Below are positions 17,975 through 25,216 of a DNA stretch of 64,000 nt, in pieces (the stretch's first letter is position 1; every line of letters begins with the position of its first letter). A program made the position numbers and the translations under genes. Source of the stretch: Allobosea sp. Root381 (GTDB lineage: Bacteria; Pseudomonadota; Alphaproteobacteria; Rhizobiales; Beijerinckiaceae); the NCBI RefSeq assembly GCF_001429395.1, contig NZ_LMJT01000044.1:1-64000 (forward strand). Reading direction: 5' to 3'. The notes under the pieces were generated by a model. That model was not told the origin of the DNA and did not search any database. It saw nothing but the letters and a program-made list of their open reading frames with translations.

Positions 17975-18958
17975 ATGCCCACCCAGCCAGCCGAGCCGGC
18001 CTGGACCGTGCCCGCCGACGACCGCGCGCCGCTCGAGAGCGTGCGTTTCCATGGCCTGAAATCCGGGCCGAAGCTGCTCGTCCTCGGCGCCGTGCACGGC
18101 AACGAGACATGCGGCCCCAACGCCATCGCCCGCATCATCGAGGATTGCCGCAGCGGGCGCCTGCTGATCGCGCGCGGCGAGGTTACCTTCGTGCCGGTGG
18201 CCAACCCCAAGGCCTATCGCCAGAACACGCGCGAGGGGGACCGCAACCTCAACCGCGACATGTATGAGCGCCCGCAGCCGGTCGACAACGAGGACCGGAT
18301 CGGCCGGCGGCTCACCGCCCTGCTGCGCGAGCACGACATGCTGCTCGACGTGCATTCCTTCCGCGGCGAGGGCGTGCCCTTCGTCTTCTTCGGGCCGGAG
18401 AACAACGCGGGCGAACTTGAACCCTTCCGGCACGATGCCGCAGAGCTGGCACTGGCCGCCTGCCTCGGCGTCCCGGTCGCGATCCATGGCTGGCTCGACA
18501 ACTACGTCAAGATCATCGCCGCACGCAAACGGCTGAAGCTTCCGCCGCTCGCCGTGACCGAAGGCTACGGCACGACCGAATTCATGCGCTTCTCCGGCGG
18601 CTATGCCGTGACGCTGGAATGTGGCGAGCACACGGACCCGGCCTCGACCGAGGTCGGCTACGCCGCAATCCGCAACACGCTGGGCCATCTCGGCCTGATC
18701 GATGCAGCCCCTCCGCCCTCCGCGCTCGACACCATCATCCACATGACCGATGTCGTGATCTGCGAGACCGAGGGCGACGTGGCCGAGGGCGGCTGGAAGA
18801 CCGGTGACGCGGTGCCGAAGGGCGCCGTGCTGGCACGGCGCACCGACGGCAGCACGGTGACCGCGCCCAGCGACGGCTTCATCATCTTCCCGAGCAAGAC
18901 CGCCAAGCCCGGCGAGCCGCTCTATCATTTCGGCGTGACGAGCCAGCGCAAGCCCTGA
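17975..18958 (+). CDS. Succinylglutamate desuccinylase/aspartoacylase family protein
   Basis: 327 residues. The zinc carboxypeptidase-like site is visible: His41 and Glu44 in VHGNETCGPNA, NLNRDM, and His126 in LDVHSFRGEG. This family removes acyl groups from N-acylated amino acids. The C-terminal part (ETEGDVAEGG, AVPKGAVLARRTDGS) forms the usual beta-rich domain. As the last gene of the plus-strand cluster, it fits a pathway that imports an N-acyl amino acid or small peptide and hydrolyses it, which is inference. Confidence 0.9.
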   Translation: MPTQPAEPAWTVPADDRAPLESVRFHGLKSGPKLLVLGAVHGNETCGPNAIARIIEDCRSGRLLIARGEVTFVPVANPKAYRQNTREGDRNLNRDMYERPQPVDNEDRIGRRLTALLREHDMLLDVHSFRGEGVPFVFFGPENNAGELEPFRHDAAELALAACLGVPVAIHGWLDNYVKIIAARKRLKLPPLAVTEGYGTTEFMRFSGGYAVTLECGEHTDPASTEVGYAAIRNTLGHLGLIDAAPPPSALDTIIHMTDVVICETEGDVAEGGWKTGDAVPKGAVLARRTDGSTVTAPSDGFIIFPSKTAKPGEPLYHFGVTSQRKP

Positions 18959-18976
18959 GCGACCCTCGCGGGTCGC
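18959..18976. terminator. Bidirectional hairpin between convergent genes
   Basis: GCGACCC (18959-18965), loop TCGC, GGGTCGC (18970-18976): a perfect 7-bp stem in the 29-bp gap between the aspartoacylase-like gene and the HlyD gene. There is no T-tract on either side. Its position suggests it ends both transcripts. Confidence 0.55.
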
Positions 18977-18987
18977 CCAGGACCTGA

Positions 18988-20337
18988 TCACCTCTCGAGG
19001 AACATGCGGCTCGCATGGTCCCTGAACGGCTTGGTGAGGAAGGAGAGCGCGGTGCGCTCCTCGGTGGTGATCATCACCTCGACGGGCATGCCCGGCAGCA
19101 GCTTGCGATCGCCGAGCACCGCGAGGTCGCCTTCGATCTGGACCTCGCAACTATAGTAGCTCTGGCCGGTGGCCGGGTCCTTGGTGGTGGCCGGCGAGAC
19201 ATGGCTGACCTTGCCGGGAATCTCCGGCGTGGTGTTGCGGTTGAAGGCCGAGAAGCGCAGCCGCGCCGCCTGCCCGGCCCTGACCTGGTCGATATCGGCA
19301 GGCGAGATGCGGACTTCGATGGTCAGCTTCGCGCCGACGGGGACGACGGTGGCGAGCCGCGCCGCCGGCGTGATCACGCCCCCGACGGTGAAGACCGTCA
19401 TCTCGTTGACCGTTCCGTCGATCGGCGAGCGGATCTCGGTGCGTGACAGCCGGTCCTCATTGGCGACGCGGCGATCCTGTAGCTCGGCGAGCTTGGCCTC
19501 GACGAGGCGCAGCTCGCGCTGTGCCTCGGTCCGTGCGGTGTCGTCGATGGAGATGATCTGCAGGCGGGTTTCGCTGATGCGCAGCTTGGCGCGCGCCAGG
19601 GAGGCCTCGATCTCGCCGCGCTCGCCAAGCAGACGCGCCCATTCCCGGTTGATGTTGAACACCTTGGTGCCGTCGATATAGCCCTTCTGGAACAGTCCGA
19701 GGAACTTCGTGCGCTCCATCTCGACGAGCCTGAGCTCCTCGGATTTGGCGACCTGGCGCGACTCCAGCCCCTTCACCTCCTCACCCAACTGAACGATGCC
19801 GATCTCGAGCTGCTCCTTGCGGCTTTCTCGATTGGTGCGGTTGCCATCGAACAGGCGCGTCTCGCCCCCGATGATCTCCGAGGGATCCTCCGAGAAGGAG
19901 GCCATCTTGGGCGAGAAGGCGATGGTGGCGAGGCCGTCGCGCTCGGCGATCAGGCGGGCGCCCCGGCCGAGATGCTCGGCCAGCTGCGAGCGGATGATCG
20001 ACAGCTCCGCCCGGGTCTGGACGTTGTCGAGCCGGAACAGCACCTGGCCCTCCCTGACGCTGTCGCCCTGCCGCACCGCGATCGACTCGATGATGCCGCC
20101 GTCACGGTGCTGCACCTCCTTGAGGTTCTGGTCGACCTTGACCATGCCCTGTCCGACGACGGCGCCGTTGAGATTGGCCGAGGCTGCCCAGCCGCCGAAG
20201 CCGGCGACCAGCAGCAGCGCCAGCGCCGTGCCCGCGAAGACGTGCGAACCGAGGCCGAAATCGGCCCGCCTTTGGGCGGCGCGGGCGCTCTTCTGGGCCT
20301 TCGCGAAGAGCTTGGCGTCGAAGTTCTGGGCATTCAT
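18988..20337 (-). CDS. HlyD-family type I secretion periplasmic adaptor
   Basis: 449 residues. A short cytoplasmic N-terminus and one membrane segment (about 33-53) are followed by the biotinyl-lipoyl half-motif QHRDGGIIESIAVRQGDSV, a long coiled-coil region (about 120-320), the second lipoyl half SPIDGTVNEMTVFTVGGVI and a beta-barrel domain. This is the membrane-fusion subunit that links the inner-membrane ATPase to a TolC-like channel; no TolC gene is present. ATG 20337 is chosen because CGGAGGG lies eight bases upstream. It is the last gene of the secretion operon, 47 bp after the anchored RTX gene. Confidence 0.95.
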   Translation of the reverse strand: MNAQNFDAKLFAKAQKSARAAQRRADFGLGSHVFAGTALALLLVAGFGGWAASANLNGAVVGQGMVKVDQNLKEVQHRDGGIIESIAVRQGDSVREGQVLFRLDNVQTRAELSIIRSQLAEHLGRGARLIAERDGLATIAFSPKMASFSEDPSEIIGGETRLFDGNRTNRESRKEQLEIGIVQLGEEVKGLESRQVAKSEELRLVEMERTKFLGLFQKGYIDGTKVFNINREWARLLGERGEIEASLARAKLRISETRLQIISIDDTARTEAQRELRLVEAKLAELQDRRVANEDRLSRTEIRSPIDGTVNEMTVFTVGGVITPAARLATVVPVGAKLTIEVRISPADIDQVRAGQAARLRFSAFNRNTTPEIPGKVSHVSPATTKDPATGQSYYSCEVQIEGDLAVLGDRKLLPGMPVEVMITTEERTALSFLTKPFRDHASRMFLER

Positions 20338-20384
20338 GAAGCGAACCCTCCGGGACGCGGTGTTCTGGAAGAAACCAACGCAAA

Positions 20385-23345
20385 TCAGCAATAGTACAAC
20401 TTGTAGTTTCCGAAGATCTCGATCGAGTAGTCTCTGTCTTCCTGCTGCGCGACGAAGACATCGACATAGGTCCGCTCTTCGTTGTTGATCTTCTCGATGC
20501 GGAACCGGAAGGGGCGATCGTCGCCCGTCGCGCCATAGGTCTCGCCGAACGGATCGATCGCCGTGCCGCCGGCCGCTGCGTCGGCATGAATCTGATACTG
20601 CTTGACGATGATGCGATCGCCTTCCTGGAGATCGAGGATCTGATGGATCAGGTCGTTGTCGGCCCGCGCCGGCACGTCGAATTCGAACCTGTCGTCGCCC
20701 TCGCCTCCCGTCAGCGCCGTCGCCTCCGATCCGACGATGAAGTGATCGTTGCCCGAGCCGCCGATCAGCGCCTCGAAGTCGAGCACGGTGTCCTCGCCGA
20801 TTTCGATGCCTATCGCCTTGGACTTCGTCAGGTCGACGGTGACGCTACAGTCCGTCCCCGACAGGTCGAGCGTGTCGTAGCCAACGCCGCCGTCGAAGCA
20901 GTCGTTAGCCCGGTCGAGCGAGCCGATCACGACATCGTCGCCGGCACCTCCCAGGACGGTATCACGCCCCTCGCCGCCATCGAGCGTATCGTCTCCTTCG
21001 CCGCCCCGCAGTGTGTCCTCACCGGCCGCGCCGAGCAGGACGTCGTCGCCCTCGCCCCCGATCAGGCAGTCGTCGCCGGCTTCGCCATTGACGACGTCGT
21101 CCCCCTCGCCGCCATCCAGCGTATCGTCGCCGTTTCCGCCAAGAAGGACATCGTCGCCTTCGCCAGCATCGACATCGTCGTCGCCATCACCGGCGACGAC
21201 GATGTCGTCCCCCTCCCCCCCCATGACGACGTCGTCGCCTTCTCGGGCATTGATGACGTCGTCTCCATCTCCACCATCGATCTCATCATCACCGGTACCG
21301 CCATCGATGACGTCGTCGCCGGCACCACCCACCACCTCATCATCGCCGGCGCCGGCGAGCACGGTATCGTCGCCCGCGCCGCCATCGATCTCGTCGTCGC
21401 CATCGCCGCCGTCGAGAATATCGTTGCCGCAGCGGCCGATCAGAGTGTCGTCCCCGGTTCCGCCGGACAGCGTGTCGTCGCCGTCGCCGCCATCGAGACG
21501 GTCGTTGCCCGACTCGCCGAAGAGCGTATCGTTACCGTCCTCGCCGAACAGGATGTCGGCCCCGGCGCCGGCCTTCACCGTGTCGTCGCCGCCGCCCAGC
21601 CGCACGACGTCGCGCCCGGCACCGAGCTGCACATGGTCGGTGCCGCTGCCGCCGATCACCGTATTGTTGCCGTCGGCGGCGCTCACGCGGTTCTGGCCGG
21701 CCCCCGTGGCGATGATGTTGTCGCCCGAGCCGCCATCGACCGCATCGTCGCCGTCCCCGGCATCGATGATGTCGTTGCCCTCGCCGCCCCGGATCGTATC
21801 GTCGCCGGTGCCGCCAAAGATCGTGTCGTCGCCCGCCCCGCCGTCGAGCACGTCGTTACCGGCACCGCCATCGAGAACGTCGTTGCCGGCATCGCCGTAG
21901 AGCGTGTCGTCTCCCTCACCGCCGGAGAGCTGGTCGTTACCGTCCCCTCCCGAGAGCTCGTCGTTGCCGGCGCCCCCCACGAGCACGTCGTCCCCGCTTC
22001 CGCCGAGCAGAATGTCATGACCTGCGCCGCCGAAGAGCGAGTCCTGGCCGGCACCACCCCAAAGCTGGTCGTTGCCGTCGCCGCCGTCGAGAAAATCGTC
22101 TCCGTCCTCGCCGAACAGGCGGTCGTCGCCATCGTCGCCGTAGAGGCGGTCGTTGCCGATGCCGCCGAAGAGAATGTCGGCACCGGTGCCGCCACGGATA
22201 ACGTCGTTGCCGGCGCCGCCATAGAGGGTGTCGTCACCGGCTCCGCCGTCGATCACGTCGTCGCCCGCCCCACCATGGACAGTATCCTTGCCGCCCCGTG
22301 CATCGACGATGTCGTTGCCGTCGCCGGCCTGGATCAGGTCGGCGCACTCGGAACCGGTCAGCACGTCGTCGCCGGCCGTACCGTTGATCTCCAGGACCTC
22401 GACCACGCGCAGCACAGCGACCTGCGAGACCGTCGCCACGCCGTCGGTCACGCCGTAGCTCACGAAGATGGGACCGTAATATCCCGCGGTCGGCCGGTAC
22501 TGCCAGCCGCCTTCGGTCAGCTCGATCGTGCCCGACGAGACCTGCAGGTTGCGGACCGTCAGCGGATCGGCATCGGCGTCGGTTGCGCCCGCCAGCAGGC
22601 CGGCCATCGTCAGCAGCAGCGTCTGGCAGGCGCTGATATTGCCGAGCTGGACCGTTCCCGCCAGGCGCGGGGCGCGGTTGCGGGGATACGGTTCCTCCGG
22701 CTCGACCGGGCCTGGCCCGTCAGGGGGGTCAGGCTGTTCAGGAACGACGATCACGGGATTGAACGGCGCCACGACGACCGGCAACCGCGGCACGCCGCCC
22801 TCGATCACGCCAAAATGGAAGCCGCTCGATCCGACATGGCCGCTGAGGGTCCAGGAACCGTCGCTTGCCATATAGCCATTGTCGTTGCTGACGCGGCCCA
22901 GGCCGAACTCGATGTAGCCGCGAACGAAGGGCGGCAGGGGCAGCTGCTCATAGTCGATCGGCGGCGAGTCGATGCCGAGGAAGTCCGCCAGCCCCGGCAT
23001 CGGCACGCCGGGGCCGCCCGTGCCGGGCTCCTGATCGTAGGCCGGCAGGTCCTTCTCGGCGAGCGAGCCGGTCTCGTCCGGATCGACTTCGGCCTCGCTT
23101 TGTGCCTCGCCCTCCGCCTTGGCTTCATCCGCGCCCTTGGGCGCGGCGCCGCGCTCGTCCTCCTGCGGCTCCGGTTCGGCCTGCGCCGAAGACAGCGAGC
23201 GTAGATAGCCGGCGATGGCAAGGACGATCACCGCGAGAGCGGCCGGCCAGCGCGACGGCGTGGGTTCTACCTGCGCCTTGCGATAGACCTCCTCCGCCGA
23301 GGGGTCGTGGTTCTGAGCGGGCTTGAGTGCCTTGACCTCGATCAT
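20385..23345 (-). CDS. RTX protein with N-terminal membrane anchor and cadherin-like domain
   Basis: 986 residues. Residues 33-48 (WPAALAVIVLAIAGYL) form one hydrophobic segment after a short cytoplasmic-type N-terminus, followed by an acidic, proline-rich linker (to about 222). A cadherin-like module (about 224-317, NRAPRLAGTVQL) comes next, then more than 50 glycine/aspartate RTX nonapeptides (about 325-835, GGAGDDxLxGG type) and a folded tail ending FGNYKLYYC. ATG 23345 overlaps the ATPase stop (ATGA), so translation is coupled. RTX proteins bind calcium outside the cytosol, but here the anchor suggests attachment to the inner membrane facing the periplasm, perhaps as a secretion accessory or a tethered calcium-folding adhesin. 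The role is inference; no known accessory family was recognised. Confidence 0.87.
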   Translation of the reverse strand: MIEVKALKPAQNHDPSAEEVYRKAQVEPTPSRWPAALAVIVLAIAGYLRSLSSAQAEPEPQEDERGAAPKGADEAKAEGEAQSEAEVDPDETGSLAEKDLPAYDQEPGTGGPGVPMPGLADFLGIDSPPIDYEQLPLPPFVRGYIEFGLGRVSNDNGYMASDGSWTLSGHVGSSGFHFGVIEGGVPRLPVVVAPFNPVIVVPEQPDPPDGPGPVEPEEPYPRNRAPRLAGTVQLGNISACQTLLLTMAGLLAGATDADADPLTVRNLQVSSGTIELTEGGWQYRPTAGYYGPIFVSYGVTDGVATVSQVAVLRVVEVLEINGTAGDDVLTGSECADLIQAGDGNDIVDARGGKDTVHGGAGDDVIDGGAGDDTLYGGAGNDVIRGGTGADILFGGIGNDRLYGDDGDDRLFGEDGDDFLDGGDGNDQLWGGAGQDSLFGGAGHDILLGGSGDDVLVGGAGNDELSGGDGNDQLSGGEGDDTLYGDAGNDVLDGGAGNDVLDGGAGDDTIFGGTGDDTIRGGEGNDIIDAGDGDDAVDGGSGDNIIATGAGQNRVSAADGNNTVIGGSGTDHVQLGAGRDVVRLGGGDDTVKAGAGADILFGEDGNDTLFGESGNDRLDGGDGDDTLSGGTGDDTLIGRCGNDILDGGDGDDEIDGGAGDDTVLAGAGDDEVVGGAGDDVIDGGTGDDEIDGGDGDDVINAREGDDVVMGGEGDDIVVAGDGDDDVDAGEGDDVLLGGNGDDTLDGGEGDDVVNGEAGDDCLIGGEGDDVLLGAAGEDTLRGGEGDDTLDGGEGRDTVLGGAGDDVVIGSLDRANDCFDGGVGYDTLDLSGTDCSVTVDLTKSKAIGIEIGEDTVLDFEALIGGSGNDHFIVGSEATALTGGEGDDRFEFDVPARADNDLIHQILDLQEGDRIIVKQYQIHADAAAGGTAIDPFGETYGATGDDRPFRFRIEKINNEERTYVDVFVAQQEDRDYSIEIFGNYKLYYC

Positions 23346-25132
23346 GCCGTCACCCTCCTGAGCAGGCCGCCGGCCGCATCGAGTCCGCTGGCGGCGGGCA
23401 GGCGCGGATCGGCCGCGCCCTCGCCGGGCACAGGCTGCTTCTGGCCGGGGTTGAGGATCGTCTCCTTCGGCCCGAAGCCAGCGAGCTTGCCGGCCTGAAT
23501 GACGGCGACGAGATCGACCGCGGCGAGTGCGCTCGGCCGGTGGGCGACGACGATGGCGATGCCGCCGCGCGCCCGGACGGCTTCGATCGCCCGGGTCAGG
23601 GCCGCCTCGCCCTCGCTGTCGAGATTGGCGTTGGGTTCGTCCAGCACAACCAGGAAGGGATTGCCGTAGAGCGCGCGGGCCAGCCCGATGCGCTGGCGCT
23701 GGCCGGCCGAAAGCGCGGTGCCCTGCGGGCCGAGCTGGGTCTGGTAACCGTCGGGCAGCTTCACGATCATGTCGTGGATGCCGGCCGCCGTCGCCGCGGC
23801 CACGATGGCCGCCGGGTCGAGGCTGGTCGCCAGCCGCGAGATGTTCTCGCCGATGCTGGCGTCGAGCAGGCTGACCTCCTGCGGCAGATAACCGAGATGG
23901 CGGCCGATCGCCTCCTCCGGCCATTGCTCGAGATGGGCGCCGTCGAGCCGCACCGAGCCGCGCAGGCACGGCCAGATGCCGGTGAGCGCGCGCACCAAGG
24001 TGGTCTTGCCGCCGCCGCTTGGACCGATGATCCCGAGCGCCTTTCCGGCTGCGATCTCGAAGCTGACCTCGCTCAGCAGGACCTGGCCGGAGCCAGGCGC
24101 CGCGACGGTAATGCGATCGACCTTCAGGGAGCGGTTCGGGGCGGGAAGCTCCATCGGCTCGACCGCCTTGCTGAGCGCCACCACGGTCTCGCGCAGCCGT
24201 CCGAAGGCGAGGCGCGCCGACACGAAGGAACGCCAGTTGCCGATCGCCTGGTCGACGGGGGCCAGCGCCCGCGCCGAGGCGACAGAGGCCGCGATGATCG
24301 CGCCGGCGGAAAGCTCGCCCTTGATGGTCAGGAAGGCGCCGAGACCCAGGATCGCCGATTGCAGGATCATGCGCAGCACACGCGCGACGGCCCCAAAAGT
24401 GCCGCTGAGATCGCTGGAGCGGGTCTGCAGTTCCAGGTGCTCGCGGTTCGACTGGTCGAAGCGCGCCACCGCGCGGCTGGAGAAGCCCATGGCCCGCACG
24501 ACCTCCGCGTTGCGGGCATGGGAATCGGCCATCGCATTGCGGGTGATCGCGGCCTGCCGCGAGCTGGTGCTCAGGCTCCGCGCCAGGATCTCGCTGGCGA
24601 TGGTGAGCAGCGTCAGCACCACCGCGCCGGCCAGCGTCAGCGCGCCAAGCCAGGGGTGCAGGAAATAGACGAAGGCCAGATAGAGCGGGATCCAGGGCAG
24701 GTCGAACAGGGCGCCCGGCCCCTGGCTGCCGAGAAAGCCGCGTACCGTATCGACGTCGCGGCCGCGCTCGAGCGCCTCCGTGCTGGAGAAGCCGAAGCGC
24801 GGCATGTCGATCGCGACGCGATGGGCCAGCGGCGCAATATCCTTGTCGAGCCGCGCGCCGACCCGGACCAGGACCTGCGAGCGGATGATGTCGAACCCGC
24901 CCTGGAACAGATAGAGGCCGATCGCGAGCACCGACAGCGCGGCGAGCGTCTGGACGCTGCCGCTCGTCAGCGCCCGGTCATAGACCTGCAGCATGTAGAA
25001 CGAGCCGGTCAGCGCGAGGATGTTGATCAGGCCCGAGATCAGGAACAGGAACAGCGCGACCCTGCGGAAATCCTGGGTGAGAACGGCGCCGTCACGCTTG
25101 CGGGCTTCGGTCAGTCGAGCAGATGAGGCCAT
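23342..25132 (-). CDS. Type I secretion system permease/ATPase (PrtD-like)
   Basis: 596 residues: about six membrane segments (residues 25-310, starting FLFLISGLINILALTGSFYM), then an ABC domain with Walker A GPSGGGKTTL, signature LSAGQRQRIGLARAL, Walker B VVLDEPNANLD and the H-loop VVAHRPSAL. It lacks an N-terminal C39 peptidase domain, so substrates are probably recognised by an uncleaved C-terminal RTX signal, as in PrtD. It is flanked by two RTX genes and the adaptor on the same strand. Start 25132 has AAGG nine bases upstream. Confidence 0.95.
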   Translation of the reverse strand: MASSARLTEARKRDGAVLTQDFRRVALFLFLISGLINILALTGSFYMLQVYDRALTSGSVQTLAALSVLAIGLYLFQGGFDIIRSQVLVRVGARLDKDIAPLAHRVAIDMPRFGFSSTEALERGRDVDTVRGFLGSQGPGALFDLPWIPLYLAFVYFLHPWLGALTLAGAVVLTLLTIASEILARSLSTSSRQAAITRNAMADSHARNAEVVRAMGFSSRAVARFDQSNREHLELQTRSSDLSGTFGAVARVLRMILQSAILGLGAFLTIKGELSAGAIIAASVASARALAPVDQAIGNWRSFVSARLAFGRLRETVVALSKAVEPMELPAPNRSLKVDRITVAAPGSGQVLLSEVSFEIAAGKALGIIGPSGGGKTTLVRALTGIWPCLRGSVRLDGAHLEQWPEEAIGRHLGYLPQEVSLLDASIGENISRLATSLDPAAIVAAATAAGIHDMIVKLPDGYQTQLGPQGTALSAGQRQRIGLARALYGNPFLVVLDEPNANLDSEGEAALTRAIEAVRARGGIAIVVAHRPSALAAVDLVAVIQAGKLAGFGPKETILNPGQKQPVPGEGAADPRLPAASGLDAAGGLLRRVTA

Positions 25133-25174
25133 GGCGACACGCCTTGAAACTGACGTTGATTGGAAGTGGCGAAG

Positions 25175-25200
25175 ATGGGCGGACCGTGAGGCCCGCCCAT
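25175..25200 (-). terminator. Intercistronic hairpin between the RTX peroxidase gene and the T1SS ATPase gene
   Basis: ATGGGCGG (25175-25182) and CCGCCCAT (25193-25200) form an 8-bp stem with a ten-base loop, just after the peroxidase stop. No T-tract follows on the minus strand. It could attenuate transcription so that substrate exceeds transporter, similar in place to the known hlyA-hlyB terminator of E. coli. Confidence 0.55.
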
Positions 25201-25216
25201 GGGGCTCCAGCTATGC

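Noticed and set aside
20900..22350. Possible CRISPR-like array from regularly spaced 27-bp repeats
   Set aside because: The period matches the nine-residue RTX motif in the coding strand, which explains the regularity.
20586..23204. Plus-strand frame of 872 residues antisense to the anchored RTX protein
   Set aside because: It is the complement of Gly-Asp repeats (VVA/IVA runs) with no independent features; same explanation as the 9-kb case.
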